DNA from: RZYY01 sp036794825
GTDB lineage: Bacteria > Bacteroidota > Bacteroidia > Bacteroidales > 4484-276
Assembly: GCA_036794825.1 (NCBI GenBank)
Contig: DAIRGA010000010.1
Coordinates: 84,016-148,015 of the forward strand
Direction of reading: 5' to 3'
Length of the DNA stretch: 64,000 nucleotides
Shown here: positions 55,001-62,815 of the stretch, in pieces
How positions within the stretch are numbered: position 1 is the stretch's first letter
Layout: each line of letters begins with the position of its first letter
The notes under the pieces: model-generated
Databases searched by the model: none
The model's input: only the letters and a program-made list of their open reading frames with translations
What the model was told of the DNA's origin: nothing
Program-made: the position numbers and the translations under genes

Positions 55001-55096
55001 AACGGCTTCTGCGGTTGATGCACTTACCAACAACAGGCAACAAATCGTTGCGTGCCGGATAAATGACTTTGTCAGAGAGTTGATTCTGGATTTCAT
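46010..55096 (-). CDS. Giant gingipain-type C25 cysteine protease fused to adhesin domains, T9SS-exported
   Basis: 3028 aa. Signal peptide about 1-32, gingipain-like propeptide to about 240, then a peptidase C25 domain about 242-665 (GCELLIITHPDFKNAADKL, YLLFIGDAEFIPTW, FYGRLSVDT). The catalytic pair is visible: His511 in HRDHG and Cys544 in SINCQTGW, 33 residues apart, the same spacing as His211/Cys244 of RgpB. Then: beta-helix 1 (about 760-1155), two PKD domains (about 1168-1335, WYWDFGDN and WDWDFGDGS), beta-helix 2 with many GGGIY rungs (about 1340-1875), GEVED (about 1927-2085), LamG (about 2090-2285), GEVED (about 2288-2445), a jelly roll (about 2446-2660), the GWSG module, the THLVAL module and a T9SS sorting domain (ISPNPTSGFIRITG-like, ending KKLIIN). 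C25 family members are secreted endopeptidases. The substrate cannot be told from sequence. No SD sequence. Confidence 0.9.
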   Translation of the reverse strand: MKSRINSLTKSFIRHATICCLLLVSASTAEAVVDVVSATDNEVRVKVKLPPLQLTQELFKDGELYQLIVFSGGGELEIGSPDLPGFGSWILIPNGKQFSISVVEGSPRVYTNITLPPLQPPESDKEGSSSPPFTRNNEVFSKDADYPGVFAETEPIQYMRGQYCTVLWIYPYQYNPVRKVLTIYNDLEVTVQFSGNPEPIPVNLKNKNFDNHFRNLAPNGKAVIDADDRMQRDIEGKDYYENGCELLIITHPDFKNAADKLAKWKNQRGIVSKVLSIDATAFTIRDSIYSAYETWNPAPSYLLFIGDAEFIPTWYIHMHPDSLDDGRVGTDFYYADYENTTIIPPVYHDNTPEFFYGRLSVDTQKQADSLVNRLIRYERTPAGVSWYYDDFVVAAAFQDGYYDDNLKKGFPPDSVEDRRFAKTSEDVLSYLDNHGYVGNRIYATLNDCPNNTDEVFPKYWSNAEKYKFENDTGSREIPLSLQKPRFAWNGNSNQIKAKINSGIFMILHRDHGNRSGWGTPRFDEDDVNTLNNGENRPVVWSINCQTGWFDNETDDPCCDTEDDNECFADSWLRHSTGGSNIVIASTRTSFSGYNDRLVWGWMNAIWPYFTRWHGDTIVPNDTPFFRMGEVLQTGKNYLMTKKHGKSYYRRIALDEFHLFSDPTIEIWTDVPSDITSFEPTDFVVAGVEKIDVKVNVNHPEPEGFTVAVYSDQLQKLLGFNTTDQDGLAVIMLNTKLIKGDQIRVLATKHNYLPKEKLIIVGEGESGYITENRTWDADTIKVFGNVTVEKDVTLTIKKGVYVQFMGHYHINVFGQLLAVGTETDSITFRPKDKLTGWHGIRFFDTDLNNQSGSKLHFCDFRYGKAEALIYTYNGCGGAVCCVNSSGLSVENCDIQSSIASIGGGVYCNNSDISIKNSFIHANYADYGGGIALSNSSPTIRNVLVNSNHATEKGGGVHCYEKADPVVSNSSINDNDAKYGGAIHLEGYIDNYPQPVFDSVRIENNDASEKGGGIFIINRSKPELKRCLVAKNQSGKYGGAVFAQYASITMTNTTVTWNQADSSGSGFYGDYQASVDLNDCIFYNSNNGEIVSVNYPGYSNVNYSNIRGGYTGTGNINSDPLFYSLTGDSAYYLTLLSPCLDTGDPYSPHDPDGSRADMGAFYFDHVPPTFYPPTANFKADTTYGYYPKTIAFTDLSQNGTGTINKWYWDFGDNTSDTIQHPDHLYSSSGNYTVSLVIEDNNIIKDTIIRQNYITLVAAPPVADFTADTTEWYKPLTVDFTDLSSGSASIITDWDWDFGDGSTSALQHPSHTYPNVGQYTVQLTVTDYNDSINSKTRTNYINVLPGTYVRGGNVSGTWAKSEAPYVIGGDIIVPGGNSLTIEAGAEVLFLGHYKFVVIGQLLAQGSSADSIVFTANNKDSGWHGLRFINSANSSLSFCRIKYGKADGPTVQDSCGGGIYCLNSPVQLHNCGIDHNVAGKNGGGIYADNSNLTLNNCAINHNQAGQKGGGLCSTNSLISATVLSINRNEAEDGGGIYTEGDLCPTVTEGSIELNMALNAGGGVYCNSPGGIIMHQGSINENRSVAMGGGIYLEPFCSFTLNDVPVEGNKGGSKGGGLYFNGTSFPQLNNILIANNSAGSGGGIYFNNFNNPGFAFNNILVTNNNAMNGGGLYYNASFGPALTGIEVTDNSAIGETAYGGGIYFNQSGANLNGVDLRFNKAFSYEVASGGAVYCRSSSNPSFSNCIINNNTAVGKAYSGGGAVTCDIGSNPSFHKTLICGNTASCEQSAPLGGGVYCLGGSSPSFENVTLSDNTAVNGAGGGIYSQNNATTPTASNTILWGNLPQAIALAPPGSFLAIYSDIEGGWVGAGNINADPLFENNLIWNYRLSWPNYPVPSAKSPCIDSGNPASPADPDGTSADMGVFFYDQAVLPECYDFGDSPDPRYSTLLLNDGARHLIVNNIFLGSMIDEDPDGQPHSTSLGDDNDGINDDDGIVFNNSWKRGKTAQIAVTASVGGYLNAWCDWNVDGDWDDAGEKIFSDVMLVAGGQSFNVNVPPNAALDTTFCRFRFCTFSGQSYDGMALNGEVEDYSVVISDETYATYATWPFDENQGVTAFDISGNNNHGNITNPSWTSGFYGYAINYNGSNYITVPNSSSLNITAPFSIQAWIKATGAANYNAIVDKYTYNAAGSSGFSLYLNSGKLRLSIYSGANGNGDAIGTTDLRDNLFHHIYASWDGSYIRLMVDGQPQTAVPWNYAPAPTTANLGIGRRLSGWGGFMNYTGVIDEVKISADPILRFDFGDAPDPPYQTLKSGNGASHMINPAIFLGNRVDPEINGLSDLQATGDDYAGFDDEDGVAFCSMMIPGRSACLQVIASYPGKLSAWMDFNIDGDWNDSGEQIFINQNLEPGSNLLTFNVPPVAVPGHTYARFRYSTLDISSMEGIVRDGEVEDYRVEIHSNCYEWHDGFEDYIINSDLVGQGNWEMWGGSASSPTARVAGDNSLYGNQSIKILGNENSTGDDILHQFAGCETGIWELSAWQYIPGNAAGGSTYFILLNQYNCAGIDCNWSAQLQFDPDQNLVISQYDGNSLPLKKNIWVKIMALIDLESNSQSIYYDDQHLVTKSWTNGVSGGGSLNIAAVNLFSGDLESTFVYYDDFRLMPLTTHSLELAAGWSGVSSYLEPVNSDIQSLMSPVADEMEILYNFSGLYWPGQNLNTLNNWSIFSGYVIKMNQDAGLILHGRELQQNAIVLQSGWNLIPVWCEMDAAAALGSIPGFVVAKGVANTEILWPDYNINTLGEMKLGKAYFVNTDQPGTLLFTKSGNTGSAVVPVIRSSTPWNDLIPTPNTHLVALTAESLKALQTGDMIAAFNGAGLCAGATVISGSEDGEALILFGDDPTTETIEGFSDNEPLTLKCYRQSTGEVFDLEVKWEESLNHSGTFETHGLSALTRIDILSLSDAHTLLSVPLVSPNPTSGFIRITGLNEITDIEILDLLGNVLLSESMYLPAGIDLSTLPKGICILIVKSEKHLFTKKLIIN

Positions 55097-55408
55097 TTTT
55101 TTGTGATTTTGGGTTCATAGATTTGATTTTTTTCTGTGTAATGCGATTCAATGTACTGAGGGCAATAGGTGTACCAAAAAGTGAAGGCATGTGGGTTTAA
55201 GTATAATGCATTGGTTATCTGATATTTACAATTATTCCGGGGTACTATCTCTGATCTGATGATCAAAGTTCGCCGGATTTGAATATCAAAATCACCCAAA
55301 AGGGTGAAAACCCCGGTGATTTGATCAGGAATATTTTCAAATCACCAGGGTAAAAGATTGATTCAATTGTTCTCGCTATGGGAGTATTGCCATATCAGGG
55401 AAAATGGA
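55097..55408. other. Intergenic region with ATCACC hairpins
   Basis: 312 bases between two giant genes, no gene supported. Near the end of the upstream gene two dyads are packed together: TCACCC-AAAA-GGGTGA (55292-55307) and GGTGATTTGA / TCAAATCACC (55315-55346, 12-base loop). The arms share the ATCACC core, so alternative pairings are possible. I see no TAnnTTTG box close to the ATG at 55096. Confidence 0.5.
55292..55346 (-). terminator. Tandem hairpins, possible terminator of the 2422-aa protein gene
   Basis: Read on the minus strand the 10-bp GGTGATTTGA hairpin comes first, then the 6-bp CACCC-TTTT-GGGTG hairpin followed by ATTTTGATATT. The T tract is short, so termination is only possible. 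Confidence 0.4.
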
Positions 55409-58400
55409 TCATTTGACAATCAGTTTTTCAAAGAACACAGTGTTATTAGTTTCTATCCTGATGAAGTAAACTCCCGCCGATTGTGAAGCAAGGTCAATCA
55501 TATGTGGGATATTGATCAGGCATGAATAAAGCTCATTTCCCAATGCATTACAGATGCTGATATGTGCATTTTGAGCAAAACCAGAAATATTGAAAACACC
55601 TTTCCCTGGGTTAGGATAGATCATAATTCCGGAAGAAATATTACTGGTTGATCCTGATGGCCCGGTCTTTATCGCAGTAATTGCTGAAAGTCCGTTGGTT
55701 TCGAACAACCCTGAATCATTCAGACTTTCTTCCCATGTAATCTGAAGGTCAAACAGTTCGCTGGTTGACTGACGGTAACACTTCAGGATTAAAGATTCTC
55801 CTTCTGTAAATCCTTCAAAGGCTTCGGTGGTTGGGTCGTCGCCATAAAGTATCAGTGCTTCAGTCTGTCCCAGCCCTGAGATGATGGAGGCTCCTGTGCA
55901 AAGACCCGATGCATTGAATGCTGCAATTATGTCGTTGGCTTCAAATGCTTTTAGGCTTTCGGCGGTAATAGCCACAAGATGAGTGAATGGTGTAATTGTT
56001 AGTTCATTCCATGGCGTATGAGTAACCGGTTCGGTTGCTGGCATGTTAATTTGCGTGCCACCCTTGGCATACTGTAATGTGCCCGATTGTGTTGTGTAAA
56101 CATAGTAAGACTTACCAGTCCGGAGCGTCTGAAGCGTGGAGATATTGTAATAAGGCCACAGGATTTCAGGGGTAGCTACACCTTTGGCTGCGACAAAACC
56201 TGGTAATCCACCCAGCAGAGCGGTTGCATCAGTTTCTGTGAAAACCGGTATGAGGTTCCAGCCCTGGTTTATGGGAACGGATCTGCTTGTCAGCTTTTCA
56301 CCGGTAACGTTGAGTTCTGCATCTTCCGTAACTTTGATCACATAGCCTTTAAAAGAATCGTATGTGAGCAGGGTATTCACATTTTCTCCGGGCCAATAAA
56401 CACCAGTTAAATTGAACAGGATAATTAGTTCATTTTCTACAGGCTCAAACATTTCTTCAACATCATCAGGAACAGGTTCGATAAATATGGACAAGCCGCT
56501 CCAGCCCTGCGGAATAGCGAGGTCGTGTCGCGGAATCTGAACATCAATGTATTCAGGTTTTAGCGCTGTTTTGTAAGCATATCTGTCTCTGATGGTAAAT
56601 CCGACATCATACTTTCCGGTGTCTGCATAAATGTGGGTTGGATTCTGTTCGGCCGAATTATCACCATCGCCAAACTCCCAGTAGTAGTTCAGTGGCGGGA
56701 TAGCCGGGCTTGAATTATCGGTGAAAACCACCTCAAGTGGTTTCCAGCCTTCAACGGGATCGGCACTGAAATCAACATTAATATACTGATACTGGGCGCC
56801 AATCAGATAAGTATAATTGTTGGACAAAAGGCAAGGTGAGGTTTGCTCAAGATGGAAATCTTTGTTGGTTTCATCATGGAACAGCGGATCGCTCTGGAAA
56901 TTGGTTGACGAAAGTCCATAAACATCCTGATTGCAGCCGGTTATCCCATTTGGCCAGAAATCATTGGTTTCGAATACCAGATGGAACGGAACCCTGGAGG
57001 CAATGGAATCGAGGTTGCAAAATACACTTCCAATATTGTAGGAAATGACTGGGCCATGGTGCATTTTTACCTGACCTATTTCAGCCCGGGTTGCTGCCAG
57101 TGAATCATATTCGATATCAATATGTCCGTCACTGAACGTATTGTGATCCAAAAACACATTGTCGTTGAAACCCATCTGGGTTGTGTCGTTGTATCTCATC
57201 TTGATTCCCATAGCAATACTGTCGAAAAAGTTTCCATAGATGAAAGCACTGCCGTTGTTTATGGCAATGGCTGTGTCGGCAGCAGTGAGTCTGAGGCCGG
57301 CAATAATAGTGCGGTCGTCGGTGCTGTCCAATTGGAGGATGTTGGTTTCCGAAACAGCCCTGAGAATGGTTTCGGGGATCAGGTTCAGATTTAGCGAATC
57401 TTCCCTGAAAGCCAGCCCTGTAAGAAAGACACCGCTTTTTACATTGATTGGGAATGTTTCGGATTGAGAATTGTAACTCTGCTTTACTTTGATGATATCG
57501 CCATAAATTGCGGCATTCATTGCTGCGGTGATTGTAGAAAAATCATCAGGAACCCAATAGGTGGTGTCGCCAACCACGGTGTTGCCCGGATCGGGATTCC
57601 AGCCCATTCCGTTGCAAGGGGAATTTATATCGAGGTTGAAATTGTCATTCTCAGGATCAACAAATAGTGGGTTGACTGAGATATTCCCATCGCTTCCGGT
57701 GGGTTCAGTGCGGAAACCACCATATCTTTTCCCTGTTGTGTTCCACACATTATTTTCGGTGATCTCCAGTTTGGATAAACCGGTTGATGAAATGGTATCC
57801 ACATAAATTGAATAAGCCTCGAAACTACCCACATGATCAAAAACATTTTTCGATAGGATGCAGCTATCCGAAAGTGCTTCTGCATATAGATCATCACCAA
57901 CGCCAATGGCCTGCTGGTTGACTCTGGACAGCGCCCTTATTCCCTTATTTTCAGTTATTGTATTTTGTATTAACACCGTTTTGCCACCCATAATTCCAAT
58001 ACCTCCGGCATTTCCGAAAGAGAAATTATCAATGATCCAGTTATTGATGATTTTTGTATTGGATGAATCGAGGGCAAGCCCGCCACCAAAGCCTGTTTCC
58101 GGTTTGAGTTTATCTTTTTCTATGCCTGAATAATTGTTCTGGATGGTATTACCGGTGAGGATACTTTTTGATTTCCAGCTATAGAAACCGCCACCATAAG
58201 TGCCGGCCACATTACTATGAAACTCGGGTGCGCCGCCAATGACGTTATTTTCGATCATGAGGATATTGTCATGATTTACAACAGCAATTCCACCCCCTTT
58301 ATCCGCCAGATTACCGATGATGAAATTTTTCTGGTCTCCCTCTTTTGTCTCAGATTCTCCGATATGCACCATTGTTCCTGCATTTTTAACATAAATGCCT

Positions 58401-61400
58401 CCACCATTCTCCGTTGCATAATTGGCAACAAACGGACTGCTGCCGCCAATGAGGTTCCCCAGCACTCTTGTTTCTGCCGTATCAACCACAGCGAGGAAGC
58501 CGCCGTTAATGGTAGTCAGCGTATCGGTTTCTGTGACAAAATCTTTGTAGGAATGGATCAACGTGGAAAAAATGTTCCCGGTGTGTCTTTCGGGTTTGCG
58601 TATGATGGTCTCCGGCGGTTCGCCAACCCCTGGAATGATGACGGTGTCGGGTAATGGAGGCAGATCCATAAAGAACTCTTCAGGCGGGTAACTTACCCAT
58701 GAGTACAGATTGATCTCCTTTTCTTTGTAAACAGGAGCAAAGATCATGGTCATCACAGGCATCATGTTGAATGCTTCGCAAATCTGTAAACCTTCACCGG
58801 TATTTCCAAGAAAAACAAAACCGGCATCCTCATACAAATCACTGATCAGCGATGTTGATGGAAAGAAATCCTGCATACCGGTTACCTGGTCATACCTTAT
58901 GAAACTGTCATTCAGCGTAAGGTAGATGTGAGTAGCATTCACATAATTGGAATAGCAAAGCTGATCCGGAACGGGTGGAATGGGTGTGCCCAGGATGATA
59001 ATCATGGTTGGATCAATGACCTCCAATTTCATAATCATCGCCATATCTTCCTCTCCTAACCTTTGGTTCATGGCCAGGTAAGCATTAAAATCATAAACAG
59101 CGATATCTACAATTGAACTCATGGGGAAGGCAACAGGATTGAATAATTCCAGCAATGGCGGGTCGCCAGGAATAACCTGGGAAACTTTGAAAAGCGCATC
59201 ATTCATGAACTGAAGTGACAAATACAAATAGTTGTTTGCTGCCAGCATACCGCTGATTGTTTCATCGGGACTTGCCGGAGTGTAAGTTCCGTTAAGGTTT
59301 ACATTGCTGCCAACGATTTTCCCAAAGTAGAGGGTATTGTTATCCCCCAAAGCATAGAGATTGTTAAGGTCAGCTTCCACCTCAACGATAGCAACATCAG
59401 CAAACACAAGCGTATAGAGTTCCACCGGGGGCAACCCGGTGTACATCGGACTTTTATCAATCACCTTAATTCCTCCGGCTCCATCTGCCACGAAAATCAG
59501 GTTTCCTGAAACACACACATCTGTCGACTGGTCATTTGAGGTATATGTGGCTGCAATAATCGGTGCTGCAGGGTTTGTAACATTTAAAATCTGAAGCCCT
59601 CCGGCATTGTCGGTGATGTAGGTGTATTTGTAAGGAGGCATCTGATCAGGCTGGATGGTGGTAATGTAGGAATCTCTGACCGGTTCATAGTGTGGGACTT
59701 CGGTAGTGTCAGGAAATGGAGGGGGAGTGTCGTAGGTATAAAATATTGTATCGGGTTCAGGTTCATCAGGCCAATTGATGTCGGGCAGAGAGATTTTCTT
59801 TTTGAGCGAGCGGTTGTTGTTGCGAATGATATTGCCCAGCTGCTGAACCCAGACCAGGTCTTTCCTTTCGCCGCTAAGTTGCGGGGTGTTGATGATTTCA
59901 TCATCGTTCTGGCCTCCGATTATTGCGTAGGTTCCTTCGCCTTCAAGATAAACCGCAGCACCGTTGTTAGTGCATGCATTCCGGTTGTCGAAAGTGTTAC
60001 CCAGAATGGTGAGCACGGCTCCTTTAACCGCTGCAATGGCGCCGCCGTTGGCTAGTCCCGGGTGTTCGGGTGACCCGGCAGTGTTGTACTCAAAGAGGTT
60101 ATCTTCGCCTTCAATGGCATTTCCGCCAATCATCACTTCTGTGCCAGCGTCAGTGGCGAAAAGTGCGCCACCGTTTCCTGACCCGTCTTCATTGAAATCG
60201 GTATGGTTGGAAAAAAACCAGTTGGACTTTACATCGAAAATTGCCCCTGATTCAGCGGCAATAGCACCTCCACCTTCAGCGATGTTTTCCTTGAAAAGAT
60301 TATCCTTATCCGGCAGTCCAATTACAGGTTCCGTTCCATCTCCCGAAACATAGATTGCGCCACCTATGCCTTTGCCTTCTGATTTATAATCTGCAATGTT
60401 CCACCTGAAGTTTGAGCTGATAATCTGAGGTTTGGCGCCGTTGAGACAAGCAATCCCACCCCCATACAGAGCATAATTCCAGATCACACTGTCACCTTCG
60501 ATCAGAGGAGAAGCGTTGCTTACATGGATTGCCCCCCCGCAGCCGTTTCCAGTTGAATCAAAATCAGCGATGTTGCTGAGGAAAACGTTACTCTTGACTT
60601 CGGGGGTTGCATTTTCTTCGATGGAAATAGCACCACCATTGGAAGCGGCATTATATCTGAACTGGTTATTGTGGATTTCAGGGTCAGCATCGGTACCGGA
60701 AACGAAAATTGCACCTCCATTATAAGGACCTGCTTTGAAGTCCCCTTGCTGAGATTTTCCACAACCTGAAAAAGTGCCTGCTCCAGCAATATTGTATTCA
60801 AAAACATTGCTTTTGACCTGTGGGCTCATTCCGGGATTGATGAATAAGCCACCACCATTGAAAACTGAGTGGTTCCACTTGAACAGGTTACTCATAATCT
60901 GGAAAGCATCCGTGTTGGCAAAAATTGCGCCTCCTTCGTCAGCCTGGTTCTTCAGGAAATCGTTACCGGAAATCAGCGGATTACATAAATTATCGAGGTA
61001 AATTGCTCCACCCTGCTGGGCATAATTCTTTAAAAATTCGTTGGCCAATTTGATTTTTGGATCGGTAAAAAGGCCTGTAACATAAATCCCGCCACCTTTT
61101 TGATCAGCGCAATTTTGAAAAATCTTATTGTTGATGATTTCTGCGGTTGTACCTCCCTGGCAAAATATTCCGGCGCCCAGAGTTGAAGTATTTAGGTAAA
61201 TTTCGTTGTCGCGTATCTGAGGGATATTAACACCTGAAATGTAAATCCCGCCACCAACCGGGCTGGTATTATGTGAAATCTTATTATTGAGTGAAATCCA
61301 CGAATTGGTCATATCGCCAAATATGCAGATACCTCCGCCTGTCACATCAGCTATATTGTTGTAAATCCGGTTTACTCCAATTGCACCATTAGTGTTCTGT

Positions 61401-62677
61401 ACATCACGCAGCCACAGTCCTCCGCCATTCACGGCATGGTTGAATGATATCTGGTTTGCGAGTAAGGTAGTATTTATGTCACCCATATCCACAGCTACAC
61501 CACCTCCGGACTGGGCAGTATTGCTATCAATATAATTGAGCAGGATAATAGCATCGCAGTTATTGTCTACTGCTATTCCTCCTCCCTGGCCAGCTGTGTT
61601 TCCGGTAATGGCATTAAAACAGATCAACGACGGTATCGTATCCTGGCCGGTTATAAAAATCCCGCCACCCCGATTTCCCGCCTGGTTAGCAGTGATAACA
61701 TTGACACCGATGTTGGTGAAATAGGATTGATCAACTGCTATTCCACCACCGTCGGCTGCGTTATTGCTGTAGATAATATTGAACATGAATGATGTGAGGG
61801 ATTTGTCGAAATAGGCTCCGCCCCCAATGGCAGCATGATTGCTCCTCATTTGATTCAATGCGGCGACGGTTGAAAGATCATGATGGAATGCAAGACCACC
61901 ACCAGCAGGTGCATGGTTGGAAAAAATTACATTGCCGACAATAAAGGAACTAATTCCAAGCCCATTGCGGCAGTATATTCCTCCGCCCATTCCCGAAGCA
62001 TGGTTGTCCTGAAGGTAGTTAAGCAGGAAAATGATGTTGGAATCCATGATCTTAACTCCACCCCCCATATCTGAATTACAGTTACGAATATAAAATCCAC
62101 TGATTACCGAATAAAGCGGAACATTCTCAACCTTAAAAGCGGGTCCGGCATCTTCGATGGTTGCTCCTGCGCCCAGAAGGATAATTGGCGAGGTGATTGG
62201 GTTGATATTTACCGTTTCAGCATAATCATTGCTGACAATTACAATCGGGATTATACCAGCCGAATGACCAACACTATAGGAAATTCCTTTGTTTAATGGC
62301 CGGTCTGCTTTTTTACCAAGATATTTGATTTTAACTCCCCCAAAACTCATGGTCATCCAATAGTACCTTTTGTCTCTTCTTGTTTTAAAAATAAAATAAA
62401 CCGGACCGGATTTTTGATTTTCTCCAAATTCGCTGAACCGCTCTTTGATCGCTGAAAGAGAATTGATTTGCTCCTCCGATAAATCCTGGTCGGTAAATTC
62501 GTTGAGCTTTTCGAGATAATCATTTATCTCGGCTATTTTGCCTTTGTTGTAGTGCCCAAGCATATTATTGACCTCTGCTTCAAAGGAAGACACTGGAAGT
62601 TGTTCTTCAGTCTGACTGAAGGAAATACCAGCAAAAAGAAATAGGAACGCTAATAGTAAGTTTGTGGATGTTTTCAT
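55409..62677 (-). CDS. Giant T9SS-exported Pmp-like beta-helix protein with LVIVD-type propeller insert
   Basis: 2422 aa with a signal peptide (MKTSTNLLLAFLFLFAGISF). Residues about 135-960 are a right-handed beta-helix with more than twenty GG(G/A)I rungs and FxxN motifs (FKWNHSVFNGGG, FRYNAASNGGAI), the signature of chlamydial polymorphic membrane protein repeats. About 1020-1320 form a propeller-like insert opening with an LVIVD-type motif (YITDNAGGLQILNVTNPAAP, VADGAGGIKVID). About 1340-1690 is a second beta-helix (NGGGIYVKNAG). About 1705-1965 is a third, opening VPDDFSTITAAMNAAIYGD. PKD domain about 1970-2045 (YYWEFGDGDNSAEQNPTHIY). Then the GWSG module (about 2056-2212), the THLVAL module (about 2228-2333) and a T9SS sorting domain (IMIYPNPGKGVFNISG ... 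EKLIVK). There is no autotransporter barrel: T9SS replaces it. Likely surface adhesin; function not established. Confidence 0.88.
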   Translation of the reverse strand: MKTSTNLLLAFLFLFAGISFSQTEEQLPVSSFEAEVNNMLGHYNKGKIAEINDYLEKLNEFTDQDLSEEQINSLSAIKERFSEFGENQKSGPVYFIFKTRRDKRYYWMTMSFGGVKIKYLGKKADRPLNKGISYSVGHSAGIIPIVIVSNDYAETVNINPITSPIILLGAGATIEDAGPAFKVENVPLYSVISGFYIRNCNSDMGGGVKIMDSNIIFLLNYLQDNHASGMGGGIYCRNGLGISSFIVGNVIFSNHAPAGGGLAFHHDLSTVAALNQMRSNHAAIGGGAYFDKSLTSFMFNIIYSNNAADGGGIAVDQSYFTNIGVNVITANQAGNRGGGIFITGQDTIPSLICFNAITGNTAGQGGGIAVDNNCDAIILLNYIDSNTAQSGGGVAVDMGDINTTLLANQISFNHAVNGGGLWLRDVQNTNGAIGVNRIYNNIADVTGGGICIFGDMTNSWISLNNKISHNTSPVGGGIYISGVNIPQIRDNEIYLNTSTLGAGIFCQGGTTAEIINNKIFQNCADQKGGGIYVTGLFTDPKIKLANEFLKNYAQQGGAIYLDNLCNPLISGNDFLKNQADEGGAIFANTDAFQIMSNLFKWNHSVFNGGGLFINPGMSPQVKSNVFEYNIAGAGTFSGCGKSQQGDFKAGPYNGGAIFVSGTDADPEIHNNQFRYNAASNGGAISIEENATPEVKSNVFLSNIADFDSTGNGCGGAIHVSNASPLIEGDSVIWNYALYGGGIACLNGAKPQIISSNFRWNIADYKSEGKGIGGAIYVSGDGTEPVIGLPDKDNLFKENIAEGGGAIAAESGAIFDVKSNWFFSNHTDFNEDGSGNGGALFATDAGTEVMIGGNAIEGEDNLFEYNTAGSPEHPGLANGGAIAAVKGAVLTILGNTFDNRNACTNNGAAVYLEGEGTYAIIGGQNDDEIINTPQLSGERKDLVWVQQLGNIIRNNNRSLKKKISLPDINWPDEPEPDTIFYTYDTPPPFPDTTEVPHYEPVRDSYITTIQPDQMPPYKYTYITDNAGGLQILNVTNPAAPIIAATYTSNDQSTDVCVSGNLIFVADGAGGIKVIDKSPMYTGLPPVELYTLVFADVAIVEVEADLNNLYALGDNNTLYFGKIVGSNVNLNGTYTPASPDETISGMLAANNYLYLSLQFMNDALFKVSQVIPGDPPLLELFNPVAFPMSSIVDIAVYDFNAYLAMNQRLGEEDMAMIMKLEVIDPTMIIILGTPIPPVPDQLCYSNYVNATHIYLTLNDSFIRYDQVTGMQDFFPSTSLISDLYEDAGFVFLGNTGEGLQICEAFNMMPVMTMIFAPVYKEKEINLYSWVSYPPEEFFMDLPPLPDTVIIPGVGEPPETIIRKPERHTGNIFSTLIHSYKDFVTETDTLTTINGGFLAVVDTAETRVLGNLIGGSSPFVANYATENGGGIYVKNAGTMVHIGESETKEGDQKNFIIGNLADKGGGIAVVNHDNILMIENNVIGGAPEFHSNVAGTYGGGFYSWKSKSILTGNTIQNNYSGIEKDKLKPETGFGGGLALDSSNTKIINNWIIDNFSFGNAGGIGIMGGKTVLIQNTITENKGIRALSRVNQQAIGVGDDLYAEALSDSCILSKNVFDHVGSFEAYSIYVDTISSTGLSKLEITENNVWNTTGKRYGGFRTEPTGSDGNISVNPLFVDPENDNFNLDINSPCNGMGWNPDPGNTVVGDTTYWVPDDFSTITAAMNAAIYGDIIKVKQSYNSQSETFPINVKSGVFLTGLAFREDSLNLNLIPETILRAVSETNILQLDSTDDRTIIAGLRLTAADTAIAINNGSAFIYGNFFDSIAMGIKMRYNDTTQMGFNDNVFLDHNTFSDGHIDIEYDSLAATRAEIGQVKMHHGPVISYNIGSVFCNLDSIASRVPFHLVFETNDFWPNGITGCNQDVYGLSSTNFQSDPLFHDETNKDFHLEQTSPCLLSNNYTYLIGAQYQYINVDFSADPVEGWKPLEVVFTDNSSPAIPPLNYYWEFGDGDNSAEQNPTHIYADTGKYDVGFTIRDRYAYKTALKPEYIDVQIPRHDLAIPQGWSGLSIFIEPVPDDVEEMFEPVENELIILFNLTGVYWPGENVNTLLTYDSFKGYVIKVTEDAELNVTGEKLTSRSVPINQGWNLIPVFTETDATALLGGLPGFVAAKGVATPEILWPYYNISTLQTLRTGKSYYVYTTQSGTLQYAKGGTQINMPATEPVTHTPWNELTITPFTHLVAITAESLKAFEANDIIAAFNASGLCTGASIISGLGQTEALILYGDDPTTEAFEGFTEGESLILKCYRQSTSELFDLQITWEESLNDSGLFETNGLSAITAIKTGPSGSTSNISSGIMIYPNPGKGVFNISGFAQNAHISICNALGNELYSCLINIPHMIDLASQSAGVYFIRIETNNTVFFEKLIVK

Positions 62678-62751
62678 TTCAATCGTGTTTTATTGTTTAA
62701 ATCGTCTTATAGAAATTTTATCAGAAACACCGGGCGCTCACCCTGTTGGGA

Positions 62752-62784
62752 TCCCTCCTGACGTTTTGTTGAAGCCAGGAGGGA
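62752..62784. terminator. Hairpin between two secreted protein genes
   Basis: Perfect 9-bp GC-rich stem TCCCTCCTG / CAGGAGGGA, 15-base loop, 31 bases after the stop of the gene ending at 62816. No U tract follows on the minus strand, so it is a weak or rho-assisted terminator or an mRNA-end stabiliser. Confidence 0.45.
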
Positions 62785-62815
62785 AATAACAGGTTATGAG
62801 CTGGTTACCACGGCA

